Positions 1 to 13,759 are shown, numbered from the stretch's first letter. The stretch: 64,000 nt of DNA from Chrysomallon squamiferum (GCA_012295275.1 CM022665.1:30994957-31058956); one strand, 5' to 3'. A program made the numbers and translations. Notes: generated by a model from the letters alone, not told the origin.

Positions 1-109
1 ACGGATTAAATTTAAATAATTAATAAATTAAATAAAATAAATTTATTCAAACACTGATAAGAAGACCTTCGCAGATGTTTAACGATGCAGATTAGAATAT
101 ATTTACATA

Positions 110-140
<31 letters not shown>

Positions 141-1770
141 ATGTATATGTTCTGGCAGAAAGAAAACAGCATTAATAAATAATGAAAGAAAGCATAGAAA
201 ACAAAAGAAAAAATTAAGGAACAGAAGAAAGTAAAAGAGCAGAGAAGGGAAAGCAAAAAACAAAAGAGAAGAGAAACAAAGAAAGAAAATATTAAAGAAA
301 AAAAAAAGAAAAATAACCGAAGCAAACAGTAATAAAGAAAAAAAATCCGATTACAAAGAAAGAAGGAATCACAGAAAAAAGAAAAAAATAATAATAGAAA
401 AAATGGAAACCCCCCCAAAACCATAAAGTAAGTAAGTATATAATATAATATAATATAATGTAATATAAACCAAATAAATATATCAAACAAAACAAAACCA
501 AATAAACAAAAACAAAACAAAAATTAAAACAAAACACAAAATAAAAAAATAAATAAATAACTAAAGCAAAATAGAACATAATACAAACAAAACGAAACGA
601 AACGAAACAAAACAAAGACAAAAACTGTATAAATAAACAAAACATGAATGGATAGATAATTAATCCGTACATCACTATTTTCACCACTGTCTGATGTGAT
701 GTGTTTAGAACTTAAAACCGCTGTTTGGCGAGATAGGATATGACGGATGATAAATTGTTTAAGATCTGTAGTCGCTGTCATTAAATGACATTTCGCGGAG
801 TAAATATATCTAAATTGTGTCTGACTCGGCATCTTATTGGATCTTCTCTCTTTAATAAGAATAATATTATTGCGAACTTTCCGTTATCTTACTCTCCGAT
901 ACCATCATCATTGCCGTGTTCCCTAATGATTTTTCTTTATTACATCTAAACGGAATGAGACGGTAACAGAAATAAACGCGGTGAAAGTAGGTTTCACGTT
1001 TCTGTTCAAAGACGAACAAATAAGACGTATATTTTTAAAGGTTTCATTTTTCTATTATTTCCAGTGTTTATGAGATATTATAATGATCTCATTTCATTTC
1101 TTGTGTATTCTGAATTGTTGGATGCTTAATTTTATTTTGTGTGCAATTCAAAGAGGAATGAGAAAACGAAAACAGTGAAAGGGGTAGACAAACAAACTGT
1201 TGTATTAGTAGATGGATGAATTGTTATTGTAATTACTATGTCTATTCGTGGATGAGTGAATTTAACATTTCACTAATTTAGTACGTAATGGTTTTAAAAA
1301 TTACTACACAAAATAATAAAGAAGTAAATAAAATAAAAAGCGTGTAACAGTTACTGACATATATTATTTATGTTCATCAAGCAGGGATATTCTATATGAT
1401 TCATAATATATAAATGTAAGGTATCTTATGATGAAAGCATTAAAACAGTTTATGTGTAGTTTATATTCATGAGCACAATTTATTGTTATTTAAAATATTT
1501 CACCTGAAAAAAATAAATACCAATATTAATTAATTAATTTAATAAGTAAGTAAGTAAACATCAAAGAACAATAAATAACTTGAGTAAGAAAATTAAATTT
1601 AATTAATTAATTAAACTAAAATAAAATAAATATCGGCATTCTAATTTGTTTTCTTCTGGGACATAGTAATTTGTTTTTAATTTAATACAGTATTTATTTC
1701 ATTTCAATATTAGATAACGAAAAAAATTATTATAATAATAATAATAAATAAATATCTACAGAAAGTGGGC
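1..1770. other. Low-complexity A/T-rich intergenic DNA
   Basis: No gene is visible. Positions 160-640 are almost pure A-rich sequence with short AAAAC, AAACG and AATAT runs, which produce long but meaningless F/L/Y-rich reading frames on the minus strand. The remainder is AT-rich with short AAAT and TTAA runs and nothing I can assign. Confidence 0.75.
111..142. repeat. (AAAT)n microsatellite
   Basis: Eight uninterrupted copies of a 4-base unit are visible. Confidence 0.95.
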
Positions 1771-1779
1771 TCCTAGCAA

Positions 1780-2400
1780 ACAAACAAACTGCTGGGAACA
1801 TCACATTACAACCACAAGAAAAAGCAATTACATCGCTCTCGCTACTACGGTCAAATAAGCCGCATGTTAAAATACAACAGTCATTCAACAGAGTTTAGAA
1901 AAACTGAGTGGAGTGTTAGCGTTTAAGACGTGTATGTTTTTTAAGCTAATGATAGGCCTCTCAAGCCTTTTCAGCCACAAAACGTGGACATCACTTTTAC
2001 ACGTCAGCAGATCTGGAACGTGTTGCCCTTGTCCCTCATTTCTAAAACCAGTCATGTAAAGAGAATAGCTAAGACTCTAGAAAAGACCTGTCAGAGTGCG
2101 TGATAAGCACTGGCGCGTGCTCGCCACGCGAACACCACGTTTGCCTTCGAATAGCATGCCGGGAGGTAGCGTGCTGCCTTGGTCAGACACCAATTGTTAA
2201 AGAGTCGATCATTCACTCGGAAGAGAAAGCATCATTTCTTTGTCAGAAGAGTGGGCCATAAAATACGTCATATCTCCAATCTTCCATATTAAAATTAATA
2301 TCTGACAGCCTGACTTCTATTATGTGTGCTGCCCAGCCGTCCGCCTGATCGTTATTTGTGAATGCAGAAAATGTACAATTGTAAAATACGCACAACTTCG
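1780..2400. other. Non-repetitive intergenic island, candidate regulatory DNA
   Basis: This block has mixed base composition and several CpGs (around 2100-2180) inside otherwise AT-rich sequence. I see no ORF of note and no RNA gene. It is one of a series of such islands across the first 24 kb. The regulatory reading is inference. Confidence 0.3.
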
Positions 2401-4366
2401 GTTTTTCAGGTTATATTCTATTATACTTGTCAATGTAATTTACAGTTATACGTACATACGTATATATTAAAAATATAATAATAACAACAACAACAATAAC
2501 AACATTATTTTTATTATCTATTTCCACGGGCTGATTAAAATCACTTGAGATGAAATTTATAGTTAATCTCTCAAACAATTAGTTTTTATTATATTTTACA
2601 TTGACTCTTTTCATCATGGATCTAGACTGGAGTAGAATAAAATGTAAAAGAATCATTAATCTTCCTTATTTTATTTATTTTACTTCCTCCCCCCCACCTT
2701 CTGATATTCTTTATTCGTCTTTTTTTAGATTCAGTTATTGTTCACACATAATTATTTGTTTGTGTGAGTGTGTGTATGCGCGCGTGGGTGCGTTAGTATG
2801 CGCGGGTTTGGGCGTTTGTATGACAAGTGCTTCATGAAAATAAATATAAATAAAAATATCGTCCAGTAAGTCTTTAAAATTGCTTCAATTTTTTAAATGG
2901 ACATTTTTCTTTTTAGAACCACTTTGTTGGATTTTTTTTTAAAATGTATTTTTAATATTTATTTATTTTTTTAATTCTTATTTTTCAAGAGTTAAAATTA
3001 ATTTCTGTGTGATCTTACTAGTGCATATTCTTTTCAAATTTATTTTTATTTTCAGAAAAAAAGTTTTAAAAAAATAATAATAAAAGGAAGAAAGAAAAAA
3101 TAAAGCAAAAAGTTCTGTTTTAATCTTAGCAATTTTACCAGAAATCAGAGCTAAAACTGCAGTAATGTTTTGAAACAACAATACCATTCGTTTCCCGGCA
3201 ACCGTAAGTGCAAGAAAAATAACTGCCACACGAAACGCTGTGCGTCATTTATCCTAAATAAATACATCAATTGTACGCTGATTCTTTATTTTTTCCATTA
3301 ATAATATTTCACTAAACAAAACAGATGATTTCGATAGGTTAATGTAAAATGTTTCCAAGTCACTGGGGACTTCTTAACGATGCAATGATTTTTTATTTTT
3401 ATTTTTATTTTTTTTTCAGGTATGTTTAGGCTAACTTTAAGGTGTTTACTGATTGCTTGTGTGCTAATTACGCGATGTCGTGTAAAATTAATGGATATCA
3501 AAATCTTTCTGAGAAATAATGCTGGAGAAAATTAAAGGTTATTAACGTTTCAATTAAGTGAATTCGAAAATCTTTCTTTTTATTAAAAATTGTGAAATAG
3601 ATATAAGCATGAAACTTGGTGATAATTAATTTGTAATCAATAAGAAATATTTGGATGGAAGATACATAAAGGCCTGCTCCTTCCTGGTGTCCCTGTTTTC
3701 AAGTTCCAAACCTTTTGGGAAGATGCTCCTTATTCGTATATTATAAATGTGGTTAAATATTAATTTCATATAAATGTAAAAAGTAGCCTATGAATGGCAG
3801 TAGCAAGTTTCCAATCTGAACAAAAAGAACACTAACAACAACAGCAATAACAACAACAACAACAACAAATAAATAAATAAATACATTATTTTTGTTATTG
3901 TTTTGCATCATTTACTGTCGTTATCATTTTCAATATTATTATTATATGCCATATTGTGATCATTCATTCAAAATCATGTGAGGTGTCCGTAAGCAAAACA
4001 TTCACCGAATCGAATAAATAATGTATATGCATATTATTCATCATATAGTTAGTTTCCAGCGAACAGACTAGAGATCAAGAAAGGAATAATAAATGTCTGA
4101 CGGATTAACATGTAAGAGTTATCAAGAACTGTTGGACGGATCGTTGAGTTTAATTAAATTTTGGACGGACTGATGGACACACGTATCGGTAAATGGAAGG
4201 CTGGATGAACGGATGGATACGTCAACACATGAATGAGAAAAAGATATTTTAATACCATGAAATCAACCATTGGTTTTCTCTACTTACCCGATCGAAAAAA
4301 AAAAAGACAAGTATATAAATATAGTTGAACGCAAACACTCTATTGGTAATATTTATCTGAAAAATG

Positions 4367-4398
<32 letters not shown>
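4367..4398. repeat. Poly(A) tract, 32 bp
   Basis: An uninterrupted run of A. It could be a retroposon tail, but no element is recognisable beside it. Confidence 0.95.
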
Positions 4399-4400
<2 letters not shown>

Positions 4401-4697
4401 CAGAGGAGAAATATAATTTCAGAAAACAGGTGACAGAATTATTATGTTTCATAAAACTTTCAAGGTAAATAAATTGAATTTCATTGTAAAGAAAAACAAT
4501 AAGCTGAAAAAAGAAAATAGGGTGGGGCGCACATCTTGTAATATGCTAATAAACCAGAGTAATGAAAACTTCTTTAAATATAAACCTGCATTACAGATTA
4601 CGATAAAGAATTATTTATTTTTTATTGTAATTATTATCATTCTAAATCTGTTTTAAAAACCATATGATATTTCAAAGATTATTTTATTTTCTTATTA

Positions 4698-4723
4698 TTG
4701 TTGTTGTTGTTGTTGTTGTTGTT
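4698..4723. repeat. (TTG)n microsatellite
   Basis: About nine copies of TTG are visible. Confidence 0.9.
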
Positions 4724-5279
4724 ATGTATATATATGAAGTCCAAATTGTGTTAAAAATATATAAAACATCCTGAATATGAATACAATTTATTTTAGATAT
4801 TTTTCGGTTGATTTAAAATGTGTTTATATAGGTTTATGTAGAATTTACTTCGGAGTGTTACTGTAAATATTTTATTATTTTCTATTATTTTAATTTGAAT
4901 TTCACTTTGGGGTTTGTAGACTTAAAAATTCACTGACATGCCTCACTGAGTACTGTCACCAATTTTTAAGTTTTTAAATTTTTTTAAATGTGCAAGAAAT
5001 ATTTCATTTATTAAAAAATATTTTATATGTGGATAGAAGGATTGACGGATGGGTAAAGGGAAGGAAGAATAAATGGATGTAACTGCTTTGTTCATCTTGG
5101 TCAATTTTTTCAGGTGTAAAGCGCAATGAAGTCAATGAACAAAACACATTTCAAACTCTAATTAGCCTTTAAAATGTTCTTTCAATGGAAGACACGCTCA
5201 TGTTTATGTTTGTAATAGGGCTTTTGTGAATTTTACGTTTGTGTTAAATTTTCTATTTGTAATAATGAAAAGCAGCTGG

Positions 5280-5570
5280 GAGAGAGGTCCTGACATTACA
5301 CTGTTACTGATTGTTGTGTCAAAACGGGTCCTAGCCTTAATACAAAGGCAACATTTTAAAATGTAACAAGTTAACAAGCTCATTCAGTTGTCCCCCTCGC
5401 CTCGCGCGCTTTACTGTCTTTTGATGCCTTTCTTTTGAAAATGGGCTGGCAGCAGATTGGCGCGGATTGGCGCGTGACCCAAGGTCGTTCCGGACAGACT
5501 GTGCACGAGGACGCACCGGAGAAATGATTGGATTAGATTAATACTCGATTAAGAAGGCAATCAACAAACA
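5280..5570. other. CpG-containing intergenic island with regulatory-type motifs
   Basis: The block is of ordinary complexity and rich in CpG around 5395-5515. It includes a nuclear-receptor-like TGACCCAAGGTCG at about 5476 and homeodomain cores (GATTAGATTAAT, CGATTAA) at about 5529-5552. There is no ORF or RNA gene. The motif clustering is seen in the sequence; enhancer function is inference. Confidence 0.3.
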
Positions 5571-5960
5571 CACTCAGAAACGGAGACACAATTAATTTTG
5601 TCATCAGCTGATTTGTTTCATATGATATGATTTGTTTCTTGTTGAGAAACCCATCAAGAATATTCTATTAAGCATCTTAATTCAGATGAGCTCATACCAC
5701 ACTTTCGCAGACGGGAATAATGAATTTTTTGTGACGTTTCTTTACACCATACTGTGCTTGTAATGCAAACGGAGATTGGTTTCTTCGGCTGTCACTGTCG
5801 AAAAATTTACAATCCAAATTAATAACCATTGCGATAGGATGTATTGAAACAACAAAATTAAAAATTTGTTTTATTTTTTAAATTAGAATTTCTGATTCAT
5901 TAAAAAAAAAAAAAAAAATAAGTTTAAAAGAAATCCTGAAAAAATAACATTCATTATTTC

Positions 5961-5961
<1 letters not shown>

Positions 5962-6045
<84 letters not shown>
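5962..6045. repeat. (GA)n microsatellite, 84 bp
   Basis: A perfect GA dinucleotide run that reads as poly(Leu-Ser) on the minus strand; this is not a gene. Confidence 0.97.
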
Positions 6046-6046
<1 letters not shown>

Positions 6047-6893
6047 TTTCAATATAAATAAATTCATTATAATATTTTAAACATTTGTCGACCAAAAATG
6101 CGGGGGAAAGGCTGGATTACTGTTCCTAACTACATCCAGATGTGTCTGACAAAATGACAGAAGGACGAACAAACAGAAAATAGAATCTTTTAATTTAAAA
6201 ATATTGATAGAACTTTTATCGCTACGAAATAGAAAGTGATAGTGAAATAATATATGTCCCTCGATGTTTTTTCTCGGGGCGTCAGTTTGTGATCAACTTG
6301 GAATAAATATTGACCAGTTACATGTCTTTGATCTTCTCAAAGTGATATATCACGGAAACATAGCCAGGGGAAAAGATAAAAACATATAGTTTTCTCTTTT
6401 ATTGCTAAATAATTTCTGGTGGGTACGATTCTTAATATTTCAGAAAAGAAAAATGAGAATTCGTTTTTCTAACAGTAGCTGTTCAAAAGATAACTCAAGA
6501 CTAAAATAAAAAGGGTTATTAAAACTAATGCAAAGCGTATCAGACATTTTTGACGTTTAATTGTCTTTGACGAAACCGTAGCTTCAAATTTGTCTTGTTA
6601 CAGTCAGCTGTGATTTGAAAGTGTTTTACCTAACTAGATACAAAGGAAAAATCTAACTTCTGTAATAAATAAGAAACTGTAAAAAGATATGAGAGAATGA
6701 AAGCAAAAACAAAAAACAAACAAAAAAAAAACATTCCTTTTCGGGTCATTGTAACAAAAGCTTTTACATGTTATTGTTGTTATCGTTTTCACTTATTAAA
6801 ACAATATTTAAGAAAAAAAAAATAAATAATAAATAAATAAATAAATAATAATAATAAAGAAATTTAATAAGTAAAAAAAAATAATAATATTCA

Positions 6894-6967
6894 GCGGATG
6901 TTGGAAAACGAACGCTAGTCGCTCAAGCTAAAAGTCTGATGTTCTGCCGACTGAGCTATCAAGGAGC
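6894..6967 (-). pseudogene. tRNA-Lys-like sequence, degenerate (probable SINE head)
   Basis: The minus strand reads like a 74-base tRNA. A perfect A-box, TAGCTCAGTCGG, lies at 6947-6958, followed by an anticodon region AGACTTTTAGCTT with a TTT (Lys) anticodon. The B-box region (GCGTTCGTTTTCC) departs from the GGTTCGANTCC consensus. The acceptor ends pair at only about two positions and there is no 3' CCA, so it should not fold as a working tRNA. It is most likely the tRNA-derived head of an old SINE or a tRNA pseudogene; tRNA-Lys-derived SINEs are known in molluscs and other animals. No clear SINE body or tail is seen nearby. Confidence 0.6.
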
Positions 6968-7239
6968 TTTTGTGACAAAAATACAAGGATGTTTAATTAA
7001 TAATATTTTTATGGTTAAAATGATCAGTTTAACATGCATGTATTTTAATCTGCCTTTTACTGTAATTTAGAAAGTGAACTATCTAGCCAAGTTTAATTTG
7101 TGCAAATGAATCATTAAAAAAAAAAAAAAAAAAAATGTAAGATACTAAATTGATTTGATGAATTCGTGATAACCATTCCTTTTGATTAAGAACCCTGAAA
7201 AAAACAAAACAAAAACAGGAATAACGCCTGAATGTTAGT

Positions 7240-7800
7240 TTCAAGCTTTGCTGGACATAAAGTGGAGTCTACAAAGAGAGAAAGAAAAAAAGTCATTTAA
7301 TTCTGCAAAGGAAAAGCATGCCTCAAAGCTCTATAATCGATAGCTTTATGATGTCTGAATCTTTGATGCATGCGAGCAGTGGTGTAGACGTATTTTAAAC
7401 AAACACAAACTGTTCTGGACGTGGCTGCGTCTTTCAATTGCCATTGAGTCAGAATCGTCTCAGGTGTGTGCAAACACTCGTCAAGCCATTGGTGCCAGGA
7501 AATGAAACCTTTTTTCACACAATCCGATCTTTTGAGACGAACATGCCGGACCATGAATTCTACTTATGGTGCCATTTGCTTGGTTGATTTTTCTATCAAA
7601 TTTCAGCGTTAATTGCGATACAATCCGAATGCTTTTGTCCCCAATTAACACCAGACAATGAGCCGTGAATATTAATAAAATATAAACATCTTAATTCACT
7701 CCTGCTTGTAATAAAATCTGACTGGCGTGTTGCCGACTGAAGATTTCAGCACATGTAAAGACTTGTTCCGTCGCTGTAGTTTTGTGTTTTGCGTACATTA
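7240..7800. other. Non-repetitive intergenic island with an unassigned ORF
   Basis: The sequence is of normal complexity and carries an 85-codon minus-strand frame (7297-7554) with no motif I recognise. Its composition resembles the neighbouring non-coding islands, so I do not call a gene. A conserved non-coding element is a reasonable guess. Confidence 0.3.
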
Positions 7801-8120
7801 ATAATGAACACATTGCGTGGCCACTTTAATTAATTTCTTACTCTTCAAAGCAGTTAGTAATGCTGAATTATGCATAGCAAAATGATATTAAATGAATTTA
7901 TAGATCTACTTCATACTGTCGTGCGATCCTAATTACGTAAATGTATATGTGTGTGTATGGGTATGTGTTTATATGGGTATAAGTATGTATGTGTTTGTGC
8001 ATGTGTGTATGTACACATTCAAGTGTTTATAAAAATATGTATATATGAATGTACCGATTAAAGGACGGATGGATGAATATACACATGTATATGTGCATGT
8101 ACATGTGTTTACACATATAC

Positions 8121-8124
8121 ACAA

Positions 8125-8164
<40 letters not shown>
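8121..8164. repeat. Compound (AC)n(AT)n microsatellite
   Basis: An AC run passes directly into an AT run. Confidence 0.95.
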
Positions 8165-8165
<1 letters not shown>

Positions 8166-8399
8166 AACATACACACATTCACACACTCCTGTGTTTGCAG
8201 TTTTTCTTAAATCTGTATGTATAATGCATTAAGTTAATATTTTATATTTTTAGCAGTCTTGAACAACACGCTCCACTGCTCTGCAGAAGTCAACGTTTAC
8301 TTGAGCTGTTTTGGAACTAAGTTCATAAATAATGGCGCTTGTAACTCTGTACTTATCCACCTTCTTTAGACAGAAATATAAAAAGAGTTATTCTCGGTA

Positions 8400-10080
8400 C
8401 GATGTATGAATACCGACTTTGTGTTAATCGTCATTAATAATCGACGCGTCTCCCCAAGGAAGTGGCAATAGTTTTCTTTTCTTGTGTGATGCGAAAAAAA
8501 TTTCCATGCTTGTCTTGAGCTGTTGTAAAGGAAATGAAACACCCGCTACAAAACAAAAGAAAAAATATCATGCGCCATCTACACCTTCTTTGTAGCGCGT
8601 TCGTTAAGGCCATCTAATATGCATAGCGTATCATTTTCTCTGTCAGTGTACAGTCTCATCTTAATACAATGAACCATCAGCTAATGCAAACGACATTCGA
8701 AACTTTTACAGACGCAGCTGAAGTCGAATTATTATCTTCTTTGGTCTACCCATTCTCAGAATGAAAAGAAATATAAAACTGATTAATACATATTTAATAG
8801 GTTACATGCTAGCGAAAGATTGTTTTGTGTGTCGATTCAAATATGACGGTTCCGTCTGTCCCCTGTAACCTCTGTCTGCTGTAAGGGTTTGGCCGTCTCC
8901 TGGCGAAAGACAACTGATACCTCTTTTAACTTTGCGCTGTGTGAAGGTTGCCAGTGCAAGGAAATCCAATAACCACCCGGGACCAGTTACTGGATAAAAC
9001 GGGCTTAGAACAATTTAGTAATTGTCTGTGTTTGAATTTCCATTCTATCTGAAGCAGGACAGTGTTTGTCTTAGAACAAATAAAAGTGGCTGAATGTTTT
9101 CTGTCAGAAACTGCACTGATAAATAATACTGATAAAGTTTGCCCTTTTTTAATGGAGACTAATATTTGTAAATAGACACGCCTTGATGGATGTCGATCTG
9201 GCGTTTGTATACTTTTCTAATGAAATTAAGAAACCGTAACAGGATGTTTTAATAGTCTTCAGATATCTTTAAGTGTCGTATGCCGGGTATCGATCGCAAA
9301 ACACAATAAAACGACTGAAATATATATATCGATTGTTTTAGCACCGACGGTTGACATTGAAAATACAAAGACATTAATGTCTTATTATTCTATAATGTCA
9401 GCCCGCCTTTATTGCCCAGCGTTAGCTTCAAGTGTTTTGCATACAAAGATTTTTCTTTTAAAATGCTTTTACGTGCGTCCGCACTCGAAGACGCTTTCTA
9501 CCAAACGAAAACACCAAATGGCTGTTTCAGTTCTCCTAGCTATTAAGTACATTTATTAAGTGATATTTGACTACTGGCCAACATTTAATCTTTCAGTTAT
9601 TTAAGGGCAATTAGCTGCAGTCTTAGGCCATTGTGGTTGGGAAAATTGCTAATGAAATCGAATGTCTTTAGTTCCTTTGGTAATTGAACAGTTCCTAACT
9701 AAGTGACTTTGCCGCGGACAGATTAAGATACGGCATCTCCGCAGACAAGAGCTTTTTCCTTTTAAATAGGATTACGGATCGATAGAGTCTTGAAAGCATG
9801 AGGCGATTATCGCCACCAACGATCCGAACACGCTAAGGATCCATTTCACCTATTAATACTTAATGCTAAGAATTATTGCCTTTACCTGTAAGGTGATACC
9901 ATCAAGATTTGTCTTTGGCGTTTCGTGTTGACACGGTTAATGAAGAAAATCGTATCCAGCACGTATCACGCAGACAGATCAGTGCTGAGTTAAATACATT
10001 AGTTCAAATAGTAATCTTGTCAGACTCTGGTGACGACAAAGTCTTTTACAGCTACTCAGCTTGCCTGAGCTCTGTCTTTA
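8400..10080. other. Long non-repetitive intergenic block, no gene seen
   Basis: About 1.7 kb of ordinary-complexity sequence with scattered CpG and many homeodomain-type TAATTA/AATTAG cores. The longest frame (9377-9559, 60 codons) has no recognisable feature. Confidence 0.35.
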
Positions 10081-10380
10081 AATAAAGTCTTTGTTCTTAT
10101 TTCTTGTTCTTGTTATGAGATTATATAGAGGCTGTTGGTATGATTTTCATTCTATTATTTTTTTTTATTTTTTTTTAAATCGTTTTTGATTCATTCTAAT
10201 AACTGTTTTGTGACACTGATGTTATCATTCTACTGCTACTTCTTCTATTATATCTTTCTTTTTTCTTGCGTAGAGTAAAGCTGTCATGATTAATATATTC
10301 AGTTATTTAAAAAATAATACAAAAATTAAAAAACTCTTTAGAAACAAGATCTACTGATGTTATGACTGTTTGTTTTCAAT

Positions 10381-10411
10381 GTGTATGTGTGCGTGCGTGT
10401 GTGTGTGTGTG
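10381..10411. repeat. (GT)n-rich tract
   Basis: Slightly imperfect GT/GC dinucleotide run. A CA-rich tract follows at 10523-10590. Confidence 0.9.
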
Positions 10412-10522
10412 AAATATAATTAACCATGTTTCAGATATTTGAAGTTCTTCTTTTTCTTTTTAAACTAGGTGTACAAATCTTGTATTTTATAATTTAAATA
10501 ACATTGCTGTAAAACATTTATA

Positions 10523-10590
10523 CACACCCACATATACACACATAAACACACACACACTCACACACACACACACAGAGACGCACACACACA
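10523..10590. repeat. (CA)n-rich tract, interrupted
   Basis: CA dinucleotides with several interruptions. Confidence 0.85.
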
Positions 10591-11411
10591 TTTATGTCCG
10601 TATCAATAACCGGCCTAATTTATATATTCTGTTTGATATTAAAGGTTTAAAGACATTATTTTTAATAACAATAAAAATAATAATAATAATTTTCTGAGAT
10701 AAGCAGGTGCAAACTTTTCACCTTTTACCAACGATTATCTTGTGTACAAAGAAGATAAAAACAATGTCACATCTTTTTGTTTTTTGATGTCTGGTTTAAC
10801 AACGTGCACAGACAGACAGACAAAACTATGGCCGATTCATCCCTACTGATCAGCCGATAGCCACTTGGTCGTGTCACAAACTCGAAGTGTTTATAGCACT
10901 CAGAAATGACAGACTACGGCCTTATCTGACCCCTTCTTCACTGGACACTGGTCACGTGTTATTAAGGTAGGGGGGGATCGTGTCCCCGATTGACATTTTA
11001 TTAAACAGCGGTAGACTTTCTGATGAATTTTTAAATTTTATTTTTTATATTTATTTATTTAATTATTTATATTATGATTTTAAGTTATTTCCGGATTTTT
11101 TTTTTTAATTTGATTTATCACGTCTTATTTAAATATATCATATTTTCCTTTACTTCAATTATTTCTTTGTTTATATGCTTATAACATACTGTTATTCAGT
11201 TCCTTTTAAAAATATTTATTTGAATTGTATTTTATTTTATTTTATGTATCTATGTATCTATTTACTCACTGGCTTAGTTTCATTAAATTCTATCTAATGC
11301 TGCAGATCTAATTTTCTTTCTATGTAAAAATTCTGTTCTCCGTTCTACTTATTCTTTTTTATTAAGACCACATAATACATTTAAAATTTATTTATTTATT
11401 TATTTACTTAT

Positions 11412-11413
<2 letters not shown>

Positions 11414-11471
<58 letters not shown>
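11414..11471. repeat. (TTA)n microsatellite
   Basis: About 19 copies of TTA. It gives a spurious poly(Asn) frame on the minus strand. Confidence 0.97.
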
Positions 11472-11472
<1 letters not shown>

Positions 11473-11479
11473 TTTTTCT

Positions 11480-13100
11480 TTTTAAGTCACTTCTTTTAAA
11501 CTGCGGACTAAATAAGTCTATTAAATTCTTTTCAAACAATTTTGAAGAGAGAGGGGGAAAAAACCCACAAACAAACCAAATAAAATACAACAAAACAAAA
11601 CACCAATAACATTTGACTGGTACTTCGAGAAGTGAATCTTCATAAACGATCGCAATTGTCTTGTTTTGTCGCTTACTGCAAAGACAAATTGTAAAGGATT
11701 TAATATCGATGGACATCGGATCACTGGCATGTCTTTGAATGGAGTACTACTGGACACCGTCTTTATTGACGTGGTCGGCGAAGGCATAAATTATTTCAAG
11801 TTCTTGTCTTTGTCGGTTTCTGAGCAAGACAGATCCTCGCCACGCTCTTGTTCTCTGTGAAGGTAATTACACCTCAACAGGAAAATAAATTACAGTTATT
11901 TTAGTTTTTAATCATAAATTCATTCTTCCCAGCTTAGCGTGTTTGAATGGCGGTTGTCTCTGAACCTTGAACGTACAAATAACTTACAAGATTATTGTTG
12001 TTAAACTAGGTATTCGTAAAGAAAACTTTATTAATAAAAAAAATATATATAATAGAAATGAAAAGAAAATCCTATTTTATTTTTTGCGAGTATGGCAGTT
12101 AAGAAAAAGCCGCGACTTGTTAAAGAGTGGTAGAACAAAACAGGGAGAACACATTTTGAAGTTAATAAAGTTCATCTTGTTTTTTCTTTGATGTTTAAAA
12201 ATCTCAGTTTGACTTCATGTCAGGAACTTTTTTTCTATCAGAAATTCTTTTATATTTCTTTTCTGTATTGTTCTTTTAAGATAAATAGTAAACTTATTAT
12301 TTATGCAAACAGAATTTACTTTTATTTTTTTTTCTTCATTTTCTTTCATGTTTATTTTGTTTAATTTAGGTTTGTCCTCTTTTTTTTTTTTTTTTAAAAA
12401 GCAGTTAAACTATTTGTTTCAAATACTGTTACAAAATATAAATTATTTCATATTAAACTGATTTTTTTATGAATCAAAAATGAACATATGTTACTAAAAA
12501 TGACAGATATAACGATAGTTTGCATGAACTGTTTAATACAGCCAAAGGTTTCTTTCTGTTCATAAACTGTTATTACAGTCGATACGGATTATAAATTCCA
12601 CGTGGCGCATTGATATTTTTTGGTTATTTCTGAATTTAGACGTGCATTTGATTAATTACACCCGCCTATATTAACTGACCAATCTATATTATTTTTTTAA
12701 GACAAGTGTTTTGAAACCAACCAGTCACAAACCGTGCTAGTGATGTAATAATCAAAAAATGTATAAATTGTGTTGCTTCTGATTTTTAATTAAGACCAAC
12801 GTCTTCATAAATAATCAGGCAACATTTGAGTCCTTATAAAAATGTTAAATTGTAATTTCTTTTCAAAGTAGGTAAATGTAATATATTTTAAACGTATCTG
12901 ACTTATTAACATACTGCTGTCTTCTATTAACATACAAAACAGGTCAGTGTATGTCACTAACCACTAACAAGAATAATCCCTTAAGAATGAAAGAGACAAA
13001 AATAGAAAATATAATATATTCTAGCTCTCTAGCATTCTTTGTCCGTCCGTCCATGACTCTGTATGTATAGAATGATTTACTAACTGTATATCTAGATAGA
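11480..13100. other. Intergenic DNA, nothing assigned
   Basis: A short complex block near 11640-11880 is followed by AT-rich sequence. The 64-codon frame at 11666-11860 has no family signature. No RNA gene was seen. Confidence 0.45.
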
Positions 13101-13130
13101 TATACTAAATTGATAATATATGTGTGTGTA

Positions 13131-13160
13131 CAAACACACACACACACACACACACACACT
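13131..13160. repeat. (CA)n microsatellite
   Basis: About 14 CA copies. Confidence 0.95.
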
Positions 13161-13514
13161 CGGACACACATATACATATATCTGTATCTTACTGCATGGT
13201 TCATATCACTGTTACCCTTCTCACCTGCAATGTTGTTAACGTTCCCGTCTGTCGTCAGTGAGTTTTTTCAAACTACGTCTGTCGGGTCAACCGAGAACCA
13301 CATACCAAGCAGTTGTCAACATCGCCTTTGTTTTTAGGTCGTCGGATGGCAAATGCTTGATAATAATATTTCAAGATGGAATGTTTATTTGATTCCGAAA
13401 ACGTTTGTGCTGTCAAGATGACACAAACTTTTGATACGATTAATTATACAGGTCTAATATGAAATAACAATGCCATCTACACGGTCAGTACAATTTAAGC
13501 ACAACATAAATATT

Positions 13515-13521
13515 CACACGC

Positions 13522-13583
<62 letters not shown>
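13515..13583. repeat. (CA)n microsatellite
   Basis: A CA run with a few CG and AAC interruptions. Confidence 0.95.
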
Positions 13584-13584
<1 letters not shown>

Positions 13585-13637
13585 CAAATATGTAAATATG
13601 ATGATACTGAATAACCAAAGGGTTTATAATTAGATTT

Positions 13638-13653
13638 AAAAAAAAAAAAAAAA

Positions 13654-13700
<47 letters not shown>
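13638..13700. repeat. Poly(A)/(AAT)n tract
   Basis: Poly(A) is followed by about 13 AAT copies and more A. Confidence 0.95.
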
Positions 13701-13702
<2 letters not shown>

Positions 13703-13758
13703 TAAAAAAACACATTTAAAGGGAATACAACATTTAATTTTGTTAAAATTATTAATGC

Positions 13759-13759
<1 letters not shown>

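Larger units (their letters stand above)
2401..5270. other. AT-rich intergenic DNA, nothing recognisable
   Basis: The stretch holds short homopolymers, poly(A) near 4370 and a TTG tract near 4700. The short reading frames here are low-complexity or lack any family signature. Confidence 0.6.

Noticed and set aside
12-832. Several long minus-strand frames rich in Phe, Leu and Tyr
   Set aside because: They arise from A-rich low-complexity DNA and carry no domain signature.
7297-7554. 85-codon minus-strand frame in complex sequence
   Set aside because: No recognisable motif, no splice or promoter context; chance in a non-repetitive block is adequate.
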